From: Actinomycetota bacterium
Lineage (GTDB): Bacteria; Actinomycetota; Acidimicrobiia; Acidimicrobiales; Ilumatobacteraceae
Assembly: GCA_005788815.1 (NCBI GenBank)
Contig: SYAZ01000032.1
Span: 28,748-92,747 of the forward strand
DNA: 64,000 nucleotides
Direction: 5' to 3'
Below are positions 28,591 through 36,115 of this stretch, piece after piece (the stretch's first letter is position 1; the number at the start of each line of letters is the position of its first letter). The notes under the pieces were generated by a model, which had not been told where the DNA came from, did not search any database, and was given only the letters and a program-made list of their open reading frames with translations. The translations under genes were made by a program, and so were the position numbers.

Positions 28591-29123
28591 TGGGGAACTA
28601 TTGGTTCATCACGGGCGGTGTTCGCAGTGGAAAAAGCTATTTTGCCGAGCAGTTAGCTGCTTCATGGAAAACCGAAGTTGTCTTTCTCGCTACGGCTGAG
28701 GCAATTGATGACGATATGACGGAGCGTATTGTTAATCATCAAAAGTCTCGACCAGCAGAATGGATTACGATTGAAGAACCGATGGATGTCAGCGGTGCTC
28801 TTGGTGGCATTCCGTCCTCTTCAGATGTTGTTATAGATTGCCTGACGGTCTGGGTCGGGAATCTTTTTCATCTCGGGATTACCGTTGAAAATATTGAATC
28901 AAGAGCGCATCGCCTAGTTGATCGTCTTGCTCTCAGAGAAGGCCGAACTGTTGTTGTTTCTAATGAAGTAGGGATGGGAATTCACCCAGAATCCGAGATT
29001 GGTCGTCAGTATCGAGATTGTTTGGGTCGCGTAAACTCAATCGTTGCTGCCGGCTCTGCATCCTCGGTCTTCATGTCTGCCGGGAGAGCAGTAATTCTTC
29101 AGGATGTGCAGACTTTGATATGA
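28590..29123 (+). CDS. cobU: adenosylcobinamide kinase / adenosylcobinamide-phosphate guanylyltransferase
   Basis: 177-residue bifunctional enzyme that phosphorylates adenosylcobinamide and transfers GMP to give AdoCbi-GDP. The P-loop FITGGVRSGKSYFAEQLA, the nucleotide-binding FLATAEAIDDDMTERIVNHQKSRPAEW (with the His normally guanylylated), DCLTVWVGNL, and VVSNEVGMGIHPESEIGRQYRDCLGRVN are all diagnostic. GTG start; overlaps cobS by 4 bases. Confidence 0.95.
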   Translation: MGNYWFITGGVRSGKSYFAEQLAASWKTEVVFLATAEAIDDDMTERIVNHQKSRPAEWITIEEPMDVSGALGGIPSSSDVVIDCLTVWVGNLFHLGITVENIESRAHRLVDRLALREGRTVVVSNEVGMGIHPESEIGRQYRDCLGRVNSIVAAGSASSVFMSAGRAVILQDVQTLI

Positions 29124-29881
29124 AGTCAGCAATTCATGATTTAAAAGTTGCGTTTGCATTTCTCACGCGCATTCCTGTCTCACATGGTCCCGTTCTCTCG
29201 ATGGGTGGAGTCAGCTCGTGGTTTCCAATTGTCGGGGCAGTTGTCGGCTTGATAGCCAGCAGTGTGTGGGTTGTTGGAAACACCGTCCTTGCCCCGCTTA
29301 GTGCAAGCGCACTGACAATTGCCGTCATCGTTCTGAGCACCGGAGCTTTTCATCATGACGGCTTGGCAGATTCTATGGATGGGCTCATTGGTGGCTGGAA
29401 TCCTGAACAACGTCGGGAAATTCTTAAGGATTCCCGTCATGGAACATACGGAGTAATGGCGCTGGTGCTGCAAGTGGCAATTCAAGTGTCGTTATTGTCC
29501 GAATTATCGGTTGCCTCAGGCGTTGTTGCCCTGGTGATCTGCCAATCAGTGGGTCGGGCTGCAGCTGTCTGGATCATGAAATCTGGTGTTGGGATAAGTG
29601 AAGGTCTCGGAGCAAATTATGTCAGCGATGTCAAAGGTCGCAACATTGTGTTCGCAACGTTGACGTGCTTTTTGTTGATGGGAAGTTTAATGGGCCCCAT
29701 GTTTGTCATTGTTGCTGCAGTCGTGTACTTGGTGAGCAGATTGTTTGCGCAATGGGCCATCAAGAAAATCGGTGGCATTGTTGGTGATGTCTTGGGTGCA
29801 ACCGAGCAAGTCGGCGAATCCGTTGCACTGTTGACAATTGTTATTTTGGTTCAGCAAGGTGTGGCTATTCCATGGTGGTGA
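29120..29881 (+). CDS. cobS: adenosylcobinamide-GDP ribazoletransferase (cobalamin synthase)
   Basis: 253-residue integral membrane enzyme that joins AdoCbi-GDP with alpha-ribazole (or its 5'-phosphate). The N-terminal AFAFLTRIPV, the acidic HHDGLADSMDGLIGGWNPEQRREILKDSRHGTYG active-site loop and several hydrophobic helices are typical. I chose the ATG at 29120, in an ATGA overlap with cobU; an earlier in-frame start would give an unrelated extension within cobU. The end overlaps the next gene by 10 bases. Confidence 0.95.
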   Translation: MKSAIHDLKVAFAFLTRIPVSHGPVLSMGGVSSWFPIVGAVVGLIASSVWVVGNTVLAPLSASALTIAVIVLSTGAFHHDGLADSMDGLIGGWNPEQRREILKDSRHGTYGVMALVLQVAIQVSLLSELSVASGVVALVICQSVGRAAAVWIMKSGVGISEGLGANYVSDVKGRNIVFATLTCFLLMGSLMGPMFVIVAAVVYLVSRLFAQWAIKKIGGIVGDVLGATEQVGESVALLTIVILVQQGVAIPWW

Positions 29882-31392
29882 GTTTGTCGTCGAATGAACA
29901 TTGGGTTGACAGACTCCGTGAGCGCTATGACGCGATTCTGTTTGATGTAGGAAACACTCTTGTTGAGCAGTCGTTCCCAGGGACGCCGTTGGACGAAGTC
30001 AGAGTAATTGTGCTTCGGGGAGTCGTTGAAGCAGTCGCAGCCCTCGATGGTCGAATTGCCATGGGTCTCGTCTCGAATACAAGCGAGATGGGTGCATCCA
30101 GCATCCGAAAGTTTCTTGACTCGGTTGACCTTGGGTCTCCTTTCCCAGTCATTGTTGCTACCGCTGAATTGGGAATCCATAAACCGGACCCCGCTCCACT
30201 CGTTGAAGGGGCGCAACAATTAGGTGTTGACCCTGTTCGATGCCTATATGTGGGCGATAACGAGACAGATCTGATTGCAGCAACTCGAGCAGGCATGGAT
30301 TTTTGTTTTTCTGGTCCAGATCTTGAGTGGATTCTTTCTCGCTATGCGTGCAACGAAGATTCTCCGTTTGCTCGTGCGTGTGCATTTCAACGCGGAGTCG
30401 ACACGGATTTTGGGCTTCAGTGTGAGGGCGAGATCAACTCGTTGGCAAAGCCACCCGGATCACTGGGAAACCTTGAGACGGCAGCTATACGAATTGCGTC
30501 AATTCAACGCCGAATTGACCCGCGAATAGACCCAGTTGCTGCAGCAGTTTTTGTAGCAGATCATGGCATCGCCGAAAGTGATGTGGTGACGCCATGGCCG
30601 TGGACAATTACAAAGGACATTGCGAAGTTGATGGCGGCGGGGAAGGCGACCGCTTCAATTTTTGCACGTTCGTCAGATGTGTTTCTTGAAATTGTTAATG
30701 TTGGAATAGCCACGGGAGACTCACCCGACGGCGTGCGTGATGAAGTGATACGCAAGGGGACCTCTGACATTCGAAGTGGACAGACAATGTCACCTGACGA
30801 GGTGTTCGCTGCTCTTGATGTTGGTGTAAGCACTGCGTCACGTCTCATCGCTGGCGGCTCACGGATTCTCTGTGTGGGTGAAGTCGGTATTGGAAACACC
30901 ACTGCGGCCGCGGCCCTCATTTCTTGGTGCACAGGGCTCAACCCACGCATCGCAACAGGTGTTGGCTCCGGAATTCCAGAGGATGCGCTTGAACGCAAGC
31001 GTCAGATTGTCGCTGACGCTGTCGAATCACTTGATTCAAATCTTGATGCTCTTGAAGTTCTGGGAAGAATCGGTGGGCTTGAAATTGCCGCAATGGTAGG
31101 TCTCATGATCGAGGCTGCATCGATTGGTGTTCCGGTGATTCTTGACGGTGTTATTACTCTTTCCGCTGCGTGCATTGCTGAAAAACTATGCCCCCAAATA
31201 TCTGCATCAATGATTGCCAGCCATCAGTCGCCAGAACCTGCAACGGTCGCGGCACTTGAGTTTCTGGGTCTTCAACCATTGGTAAATCTGGGAATGCGCG
31301 TTGGCGAGGGAACTGGTGCGTTAGCAGTTGTGCCGCTGTTGCGTTCAATGTGCAATGCGATTTCTGAAATGGCGCGACTTACCGACCTGTGA
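29872..31392 (+). CDS. cobT: fusion: HAD-family phosphatase domain + CobT (NaMN:DMB phosphoribosyltransferase)
   Basis: 506 residues in two parts. Residues 20-160 are a HAD subfamily I phosphatase: motif I is FDVGNTL (Asp25; the second Asp is Gly27, as in some active HADs such as YihX), motif II is GLVSNT, motif III is Lys104 in GIHKPDP, and motif IV is YVGDNETDLIAA. Residues from about 170 to the end are CobT, with LAKPPGSLGNLE, VFVADHGIAESDV, GEVGIGNTTAAAAL and the catalytic-Glu region GEGTGAL. CobT makes alpha-ribazole 5'-phosphate. No CobC is encoded in this operon, so the HAD domain may be the alpha-ribazole-phosphate (or cobalamin-phosphate) phosphatase. The fusion is seen directly; the role is inference. 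Confidence 0.9.
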   Translation: MVVSLSSNEHWVDRLRERYDAILFDVGNTLVEQSFPGTPLDEVRVIVLRGVVEAVAALDGRIAMGLVSNTSEMGASSIRKFLDSVDLGSPFPVIVATAELGIHKPDPAPLVEGAQQLGVDPVRCLYVGDNETDLIAATRAGMDFCFSGPDLEWILSRYACNEDSPFARACAFQRGVDTDFGLQCEGEINSLAKPPGSLGNLETAAIRIASIQRRIDPRIDPVAAAVFVADHGIAESDVVTPWPWTITKDIAKLMAAGKATASIFARSSDVFLEIVNVGIATGDSPDGVRDEVIRKGTSDIRSGQTMSPDEVFAALDVGVSTASRLIAGGSRILCVGEVGIGNTTAAAALISWCTGLNPRIATGVGSGIPEDALERKRQIVADAVESLDSNLDALEVLGRIGGLEIAAMVGLMIEAASIGVPVILDGVITLSAACIAEKLCPQISASMIASHQSPEPATVAALEFLGLQPLVNLGMRVGEGTGALAVVPLLRSMCNAISEMARLTDL

Positions 31393-31416
31393 GTCAGTGC
31401 TCAAAAGCCTGACCAG

Positions 31417-31422
31417 TACACT
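31417..31422 (+). promoter_or_regulatory. candidate -10 element for the gene at 31429
   Basis: TACACT lies 6 nt before the GTG start, in the 36-base gap after cobT; no Shine-Dalgarno sequence is seen. Confidence 0.4.
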
Positions 31423-31428
31423 TTTGGC

Positions 31429-32094
31429 GTGCCCCGTCCCTTAGATCCACGTCTGCTTGATTCATGCGTTGAAGGCGTTGCGGCGACGCATCAACGTCTG
31501 TTGGAAGTAGTTGACTCTCTCACTGCAGAACAGTTCGAAGCGCCGTCGTCATTGCCAGGGTGGAGTCGAAGCACATTGCTTGGCCACCTCACTATGAATG
31601 CATTGAGTCATGTGCATCTTATGGAATGTGCATCACGTGGAGAAGTAGGAGATCAGTATCCAGGTGGCACTGATGCTCGCCAACGTGGCATAGATGCGGC
31701 TTCTCAATGGGGTCCAGCACAACATGTGAAGGAATTGCGAAGTGCGATTTATGCACTCGAAGGTGCCTGGGCTAGAGCAACTTTCGAGATGTGGAATCAC
31801 ACCGGAAGATCCGCATCGGGGACCATCGTGGCGATGCATGAACTGCCATTCTTGCGCTGGCGTGAATGTCTGGTACACCTCGTCGACCTCAATATTAGTT
31901 ACACCTACGAAGAGTGGCCAGATTTATATGTGCGTCGTGAATTGGAGCGCCAGAAAATGGCATGGGCGGCGAGTCACCCCATGGGCCTGACCCAGTTGCC
32001 GGCAGATGCAATGAAATTGAATGAGAAGTTGCGCTTAGCTTGGTTATTACAACGCATTGATGTTGAGGGTCTACCGAAAGGCCCTGGCATATGA
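31429..32094 (+). CDS. maleylpyruvate isomerase / mycothiol-dependent DinB-like family protein
   Basis: 221-residue four-helix-bundle protein of the actinobacterial TIGR03083 type. VDSLTAEQFEAPSSLPGWSRSTLLGHLTMNALSH, with its Trp-Ser-Arg and metal-ligand His, and the later LRWRECLVHLVDLNISY (second His) match the mycothiol-dependent maleylpyruvate isomerase N-terminal domain. The true substrate is unknown. GTG start; the stop overlaps the copper gene start in ATGA. Confidence 0.8.
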   Translation: MPRPLDPRLLDSCVEGVAATHQRLLEVVDSLTAEQFEAPSSLPGWSRSTLLGHLTMNALSHVHLMECASRGEVGDQYPGGTDARQRGIDAASQWGPAQHVKELRSAIYALEGAWARATFEMWNHTGRSASGTIVAMHELPFLRWRECLVHLVDLNISYTYEEWPDLYVRRELERQKMAWAASHPMGLTQLPADAMKLNEKLRLAWLLQRIDVEGLPKGPGI

Positions 32095-33707
32095 GACAGC
32101 GAATCATTGTGAGTCTTGTTTCATTTGTCGCTGCTATTACATGTCTGTTGTCTCTTTCCTCGTCGTCTGCAAGTGCTCACGCAATTCTCGATTCATCTAC
32201 ACCAAGCCCGTCATCTGTAGTCGCAGTTTCACCAAGTGAGATTCGTTTGGATTTCAATGAACAAGTGGAAGCTAGTTTTGGTGACATCAGACTCTTTGAC
32301 AGCAAACAAAGAGAAATAGTCATTGATGAAACGATTCGTTCTGATGTAGATAATTCAATTGTCTCCGCACAGTTACCAGCATTGAAGGATGGCGTGTATG
32401 TAGCGGTGTGGCGAGTTGTAAGCGCCGATGGTCACCCCGCAAATGGTGCTTTCCCATTTGAAGTAGGAGAGACATCTTCTGGCAATTCAAATGACTTGTT
32501 GCAGAAGATCCTTCTCGGTCTAAATAAGACTTCCGATTTGGAAACCCCCATGGCCCTCATGCGTTTCGTTGCCTTCTTAAGCACGATGATTCTTATTGGG
32601 TCCGCCACTTTGGCACGACAAGGGCAGCATTTTTCGGTGCGAGGGCTTGTACGCCTTGCTCAATATGCAACTATTGGAATTGCATTTGGCTCGGTGGGCG
32701 TTCTGTTGCTGCAAGGACCAATTGTTACTGGGCGTTCGTGGGGTTCAGTATTTGATGGTGCTGTACTGGGCGATGTAATTACAACACGCCTTGGTGTTGC
32801 GGTGTTACTACGACTTGTGTTGGTAGTGGTGTGGGGTGGGCTATTGCTCTCCGCAGTTTCTTCCACACATCGTCAATGGAAGTCGACAGCTGTGATCACT
32901 TCAGTTTTGCTCGTTGCAACTTTCTCTTTCAGTGGTCATCCAAGTGCGGCCCCAAACTCTCTTTTCTTTATTCCCATTGACATAGCGCATTTTCTATTGC
33001 TCTCAATGTGGGTAGGTGCTCTTTTTGCGCTCGTTGTTGTTTCACGTACTGAACACGTTCAGGAGTATGTGCAGAGGTTCTCGCGCATTGCCACTTTCGC
33101 AATGCCTGTTGCGGTAGCCACGGGTGTTATTCAAGGCCTGCATCTTGTGGGAGGTGTCAGTGCCATTACGAAGTCTGACTATGGGCGACTATTGGTATTG
33201 AAGACATTGTTGGTTCTTCTCGTGGTTGCATTAGGTGCGCGTGCTCGACGCAGACTGCACCTCACTCAGACAAACAGCGTGTCAAAAGTAATTCAACTTG
33301 AAGCACTCGTTGTCGTGGTGATTGTGGCTTGCACGGCTTTGCTCGTGGGCAAATCTCCAGTTGTTGCTGATTCATTTGATGATCTCACCTTTAGTGCGTC
33401 GCTAGTACAAGCAAATGTGGTGGGTGATTTTTCGGTATTGCCCACCAAAGTTGGTGCAGCCGAGGTGCATGCAATTATGTCGCCCCCTGGGGGAGCCATG
33501 TCGCCCGTTGTAAACGTAGTAGTCACTTTTGCGTTGCCATCGCGGGGTATCCCGGCAATCCCGGTTGTCATGTCAAGCGTCGGACCCAATCATTGGGTGG
33601 GTGTTGTTCAGTTTCCGTATGAAGGAAATTGGCAAATGGAGATACGAGTTAGTCCAACAAAGAATGAAACTCTGCTGTATAAATCAGAGGTAGAGGTCGT
33701 CGGCTAA
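32091..33707 (+). CDS. CopC-CopD fusion, copper resistance/import protein (YcnJ-like)
   Basis: 538 residues. A signal peptide ends at about Ala29, so the mature chain begins with His30 (HAILDSSTPSPSS), as expected for the CopC N-terminal Cu(II) site, with a second His in VVSADGHPANGAF. A CopD region with about eight membrane helices follows (residues 145-420). A C-terminal extracellular domain (about 430-538) with Met-rich IMSPPGGAMSPV and a YcnI/YtkA-like MEIRVSP ending completes it. It probably handles copper uptake or delivery; the neighbouring System I cytochrome genes do not prove a link. Its stop overlaps that of the convergent GNAT gene. Confidence 0.87.
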   Translation: MRQRIIVSLVSFVAAITCLLSLSSSSASAHAILDSSTPSPSSVVAVSPSEIRLDFNEQVEASFGDIRLFDSKQREIVIDETIRSDVDNSIVSAQLPALKDGVYVAVWRVVSADGHPANGAFPFEVGETSSGNSNDLLQKILLGLNKTSDLETPMALMRFVAFLSTMILIGSATLARQGQHFSVRGLVRLAQYATIGIAFGSVGVLLLQGPIVTGRSWGSVFDGAVLGDVITTRLGVAVLLRLVLVVVWGGLLLSAVSSTHRQWKSTAVITSVLLVATFSFSGHPSAAPNSLFFIPIDIAHFLLLSMWVGALFALVVVSRTEHVQEYVQRFSRIATFAMPVAVATGVIQGLHLVGGVSAITKSDYGRLLVLKTLLVLLVVALGARARRRLHLTQTNSVSKVIQLEALVVVVIVACTALLVGKSPVVADSFDDLTFSASLVQANVVGDFSVLPTKVGAAEVHAIMSPPGGAMSPVVNVVVTFALPSRGIPAIPVVMSSVGPNHWVGVVQFPYEGNWQMEIRVSPTKNETLLYKSEVEVVG

Positions 33708-34147
33708 ATACGGCGAAACACGTTGTGGTGGGGCATGCCAGTTGGTTCGTCAACGTATCCAGGGCCAATTTCGGCAAAGCCGCATTGAAGATAAAAGCCC
33801 AATGCAGAATCTCGAGCGCGAGCCCACACGACATTTGCACCACAATCACGTGCATGTGCAACACCGGCAGAAATGATCATTGCACCAAGGCCTGAACCCT
33901 GTAGAGATTCGTCAACAGCCATACCCTTGAGTTGCACGGCCGCCTCGCCGACAAGATTGGGGCATTCTGTGCGAAACCAGCTTGATGTGCCAATCACAAT
34001 GCCAGCGTGTCGCACACCCAAGTGGACCACGTCTTCGTACGCATCTTCGGGATAATTGCAATGCGTCACTGGAGTGTCTTTGCGCAAGACCTTCACACGA
34101 AGCGCCATGATGTCTTCAAGGGTGAGTGCAATTACTTCATACGTCAT
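33704..34147 (-). CDS. GNAT family N-acetyltransferase
   Basis: 147 residues. The acetyl-CoA binding motif A is visible as LKGMAVDESLQGSGLGAMIISAGVAHAR, followed by motif B with ARDSALGFYLQCGFAEIG. An N-terminal strand EVIALTLEDIMALRVKVL precedes it. Length and motifs fit a small-molecule or amino-group acetyltransferase; the substrate cannot be inferred. It overlaps the upstream oxidoreductase gene by 4 bases, so both are co-transcribed. Confidence 0.88.
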   Translation of the reverse strand: MTYEVIALTLEDIMALRVKVLRKDTPVTHCNYPEDAYEDVVHLGVRHAGIVIGTSSWFRTECPNLVGEAAVQLKGMAVDESLQGSGLGAMIISAGVAHARDCGANVVWARARDSALGFYLQCGFAEIGPGYVDEPTGMPHHNVFRRI

Positions 34148-35193
34148 TGCACTATTGATTCAACTGCAACCGATTGACCTTCACTACGCGCACTGGCATA
34201 CATTGCTTCCACAATGCGATGTGCTTCTAGGGCAATTGAAAAATCTGGGAACCCGGGAGTTTTTTCAACGCATGCCTTTACAAACGCGCCATCTGGGTTG
34301 GGATCTCCCACAGCTAAAGGCATGGTCTTTTCCAGGAGGTCATCACCTTGTAGTGAGCCATGAGTGCCATCGGCATCGCTCCACGTAACGGGTCCAAACC
34401 AATCATCACCGGCAATAGTGATGGTTCGGTTCTCGCAGAACACTTCTACGTTTCGCAGCGACGGCCGTGACAAATTGTCGTGCCAAATAGTGGTCAGCGT
34501 TCCTACGGCACCATTGTCAAACGTCATGGAAGCAGCCACAACATCTTCTATGCCTTCGATGGCATGACGATATGTGGCGCGTGCGCTCACGCTCTTCACA
34601 TCCCCAATAAGAAAGCGCAACATGTCTACGTCATGGATGCTGTGTTCTAACAGCGTTCCTGCTCCTGCCTTGGAAACATCACTTCTCCACGTAGATCCGT
34701 AGTGGCCCTGAATAGGGATGAATTGATCGTCACGAAACACCACCGCCATTGGAGCCCCCGCCTTGGCATCGGTAATCAATTCGCGCGCCCATAGGTAAGC
34801 AGGCGAGCGGCGAAGTATGAGTCCGCATTGATGGGTCAATGAACTTCGTGCTGCAACTGTGGTCATCTGTTCAGCTTGCGTGAATCCGATGGAGAGTGGC
34901 TTTTCGCAAAAGAACGGCTTGCCTGCTGCGATGCACATCTCGACTAATCGTTGATGTTCGCTTGTCCATGTGCAGATGTAGATGATGTCGCATGATGCAA
35001 TGACATCTTGTTCGGAACTCATCACTTGATGACCAGAAGCGGCAGCGAATTTTTCTGCTCGTGTTGTGTCAATGTCGAAACATCCGCCGCGCGATAGTGG
35101 GACTCCACTGATCTTCAACATCTTTGAATGGAAGGTGGCGATGTGACCTGTTCCCAGAAACCCAATAATCGGGAGAAGTGCAGTAGTGCTCAC
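34144..35193 (-). CDS. Gfo/Idh/MocA family oxidoreductase
   Basis: 349-residue NAD(P)-dependent oxidoreductase. The N-terminal Rossmann domain shows IGFLGTGHIATFHSKML and the conserved FFCEKPLSIGFTQAEQM (EKP motif, residues about 93-108). The C-terminal domain has SVSARATYRHAIEGIEDVVAASMTFDNGAVGTL and SKAGAGTLLEHSIHDVDMLRFLIG (His-x-x-Asp). It probably oxidises a sugar or inositol derivative. GTG start; TAGCGT lies 7 nt upstream. Confidence 0.88.
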   Translation of the reverse strand: MSTTALLPIIGFLGTGHIATFHSKMLKISGVPLSRGGCFDIDTTRAEKFAAASGHQVMSSEQDVIASCDIIYICTWTSEHQRLVEMCIAAGKPFFCEKPLSIGFTQAEQMTTVAARSSLTHQCGLILRRSPAYLWARELITDAKAGAPMAVVFRDDQFIPIQGHYGSTWRSDVSKAGAGTLLEHSIHDVDMLRFLIGDVKSVSARATYRHAIEGIEDVVAASMTFDNGAVGTLTTIWHDNLSRPSLRNVEVFCENRTITIAGDDWFGPVTWSDADGTHGSLQGDDLLEKTMPLAVGDPNPDGAFVKACVEKTPGFPDFSIALEAHRIVEAMYASARSEGQSVAVESIVQ

Positions 35194-35200
35194 ACGTATG

Positions 35201-35206
35201 ACGCTA
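35201..35206 (-). promoter_or_regulatory. candidate -10 element for the Gfo/Idh/MocA gene
   Basis: On the minus strand TAGCGT is followed by 7 nt and the GTG at 35193. Confidence 0.4.
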
Positions 35207-35249
35207 GTTCTGTGTAGTTACATCAGAGATGATTGAACCGGTAAAACAC

Positions 35250-35293
35250 AAAAGGCCCGATTCATCACTTCCCAGTGACAAACCGAACCTTTT
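35250..35293 (-). terminator. terminator of the HU gene
   Basis: On the minus strand, AAAAGGTTCG (35293-35284) pairs with CGGGCCTTTT (35259-35250) through ten pairs, two of them G-U. The loop contains a second TCACT/AGTGA hairpin, and the 3' arm ends in a T4 run. It lies 43 bases after the HU stop codon. Confidence 0.7.
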
Positions 35294-35335
35294 GTTCGTT
35301 TGGTGTCGATAGCAGGCCAGAGACCTGCGAAAGGA

Positions 35336-35806
35336 CTAGCGCTTCTTCTTCGCTGCCTTCTTAACGACTTTCTTCTTTGCTGGTGCAGCCTTCTTCTTTG
35401 CAGGAGCGGCTTTCTTCTTTGCTGGTGCAGCCTTCTTCTTTGCAGGAGCAGCTTTCTTCTTTGCAGGAGCAGCCTTCTTGACTGGTGCAGGAGATGGCTT
35501 GCGAACAGTTGCAATCTTCGGTGCTGGAGCGACGCCAAGAGCAATGTCCTTGAAGCCCTTCAGTGCGGTGATTTTTGCAACTGTCTTTGCCTTGATCTTG
35601 ATCGTTTCGCCAGTGGCTGGGTTACGACCCATGCGTGCTGGACGCTTGATCTTTGCGAACTTTGCAAAGCCGGAGAGATTTACAATCTCACCTTTTGCAA
35701 CGGTCGCGAGGATCACGTCAATAGTTCCTTCAACCAATCGGGCTGCTGTCTTGTTATCGACATCAGCGTGAATGGCTACTGCTTGAATGAGTTCACGTTT
35801 CTTCAT
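35336..35806 (-). CDS. hup: HU family DNA-binding protein with Lys/Ala-rich C-terminal tail
   Basis: 156 residues. The first about 90 are a complete HU domain: MKKRELIQAVAIHADVDNKTAARLVEGTID, VNLSGFAKFAKIKRPARMGRNPATGETIKIKAK (the DNA-binding arm with its intercalating Pro) and VAKITALKGFKD. The last about 55 are a histone H1-like tail built from five AAPAKKK-type heptads and a KKAAKKKR end, as in mycobacterial HupB. I chose the start at MKKREL; the in-frame ATG 30 bases upstream adds no HU sequence. The protein compacts the nucleoid. Confidence 0.95.
   Translation of the reverse strand: MKKRELIQAVAIHADVDNKTAARLVEGTIDVILATVAKGEIVNLSGFAKFAKIKRPARMGRNPATGETIKIKAKTVAKITALKGFKDIALGVAPAPKIATVRKPSPAPVKKAAPAKKKAAPAKKKAAPAKKKAAPAKKKAAPAKKKVVKKAAKKKR
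35371..35475 (-). repeat. five 21-bp tandem repeats encoding the HU tail heptads
   Basis: Imperfect 21-bp units, each encoding KKAAPAK or a one-frame register of it, repeat five times in phase with the reading frame. Differences are mostly third-position changes, which suggests selection on the protein rather than recent duplication. Copy number may vary between strains. Confidence 0.8.
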
Positions 35807-36115
35807 GTCTCCGAAGTTATTCCATGCCAGTGCCAAAAAGGTGGATATCCATTGACTTTTTTGTCACTAGGAAAAAGTGACAATTTGAACCTGGTGAAAG
35901 TAACAAGCACATGTCATGGCGAAGGAATGTAGAAGGATTCCGACCTGACGATTTATAGACCGATTGGCAGTCGGCGGCACGGCAAAAATCGACGCACCAG
36001 GTCCGTGGCCCGCTCGCAGCCCGAGGGGTGGTTTTCAAGCAAAAATGCCGTGGAAACCCTTTGTCTGGGCGTTTCCGACCCATAATTGGACAAAATATGC
36101 AATAAAGTGAACTCG
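35807..36115. other. 309-bp intergenic region with several inverted repeats
   Basis: It lies between the divergent HU and giant-lipoprotein genes, and I recognise no gene in it. It holds TTGTCACT/AGTGACAA (35861-35883) about 55 bp upstream of the HU start, CACGGCA (35978-35984) complementary to TGCCGTG (36046-36052), and GGAAAC/GTTTCC (36052-36076). A TATGCA at 36096-36101 is a possible -10 for the lipoprotein gene. The roles are unknown. Confidence 0.55.

Noticed and set aside
35350-35480. Regular direct repeats considered as CRISPR
   Set aside because: Units are contiguous, 21 bp, without spacers, and in frame with the HU coding sequence.
35300-35932. Long plus-strand frame rich in Leu and Cys (LLCWCSLLLCRSG repeats)
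   Set aside because: It is the antisense reading of the HU lysine/alanine repeats; its repetition follows exactly from the 21-bp units.
35971-36052. Resemblance to a cyclic-di-GMP (GEMM) riboswitch (GGCAAA and GACGCA words)
   Set aside because: The P2 hairpin between the two words and the tetraloop-receptor segment are missing, so the match is only two short words.
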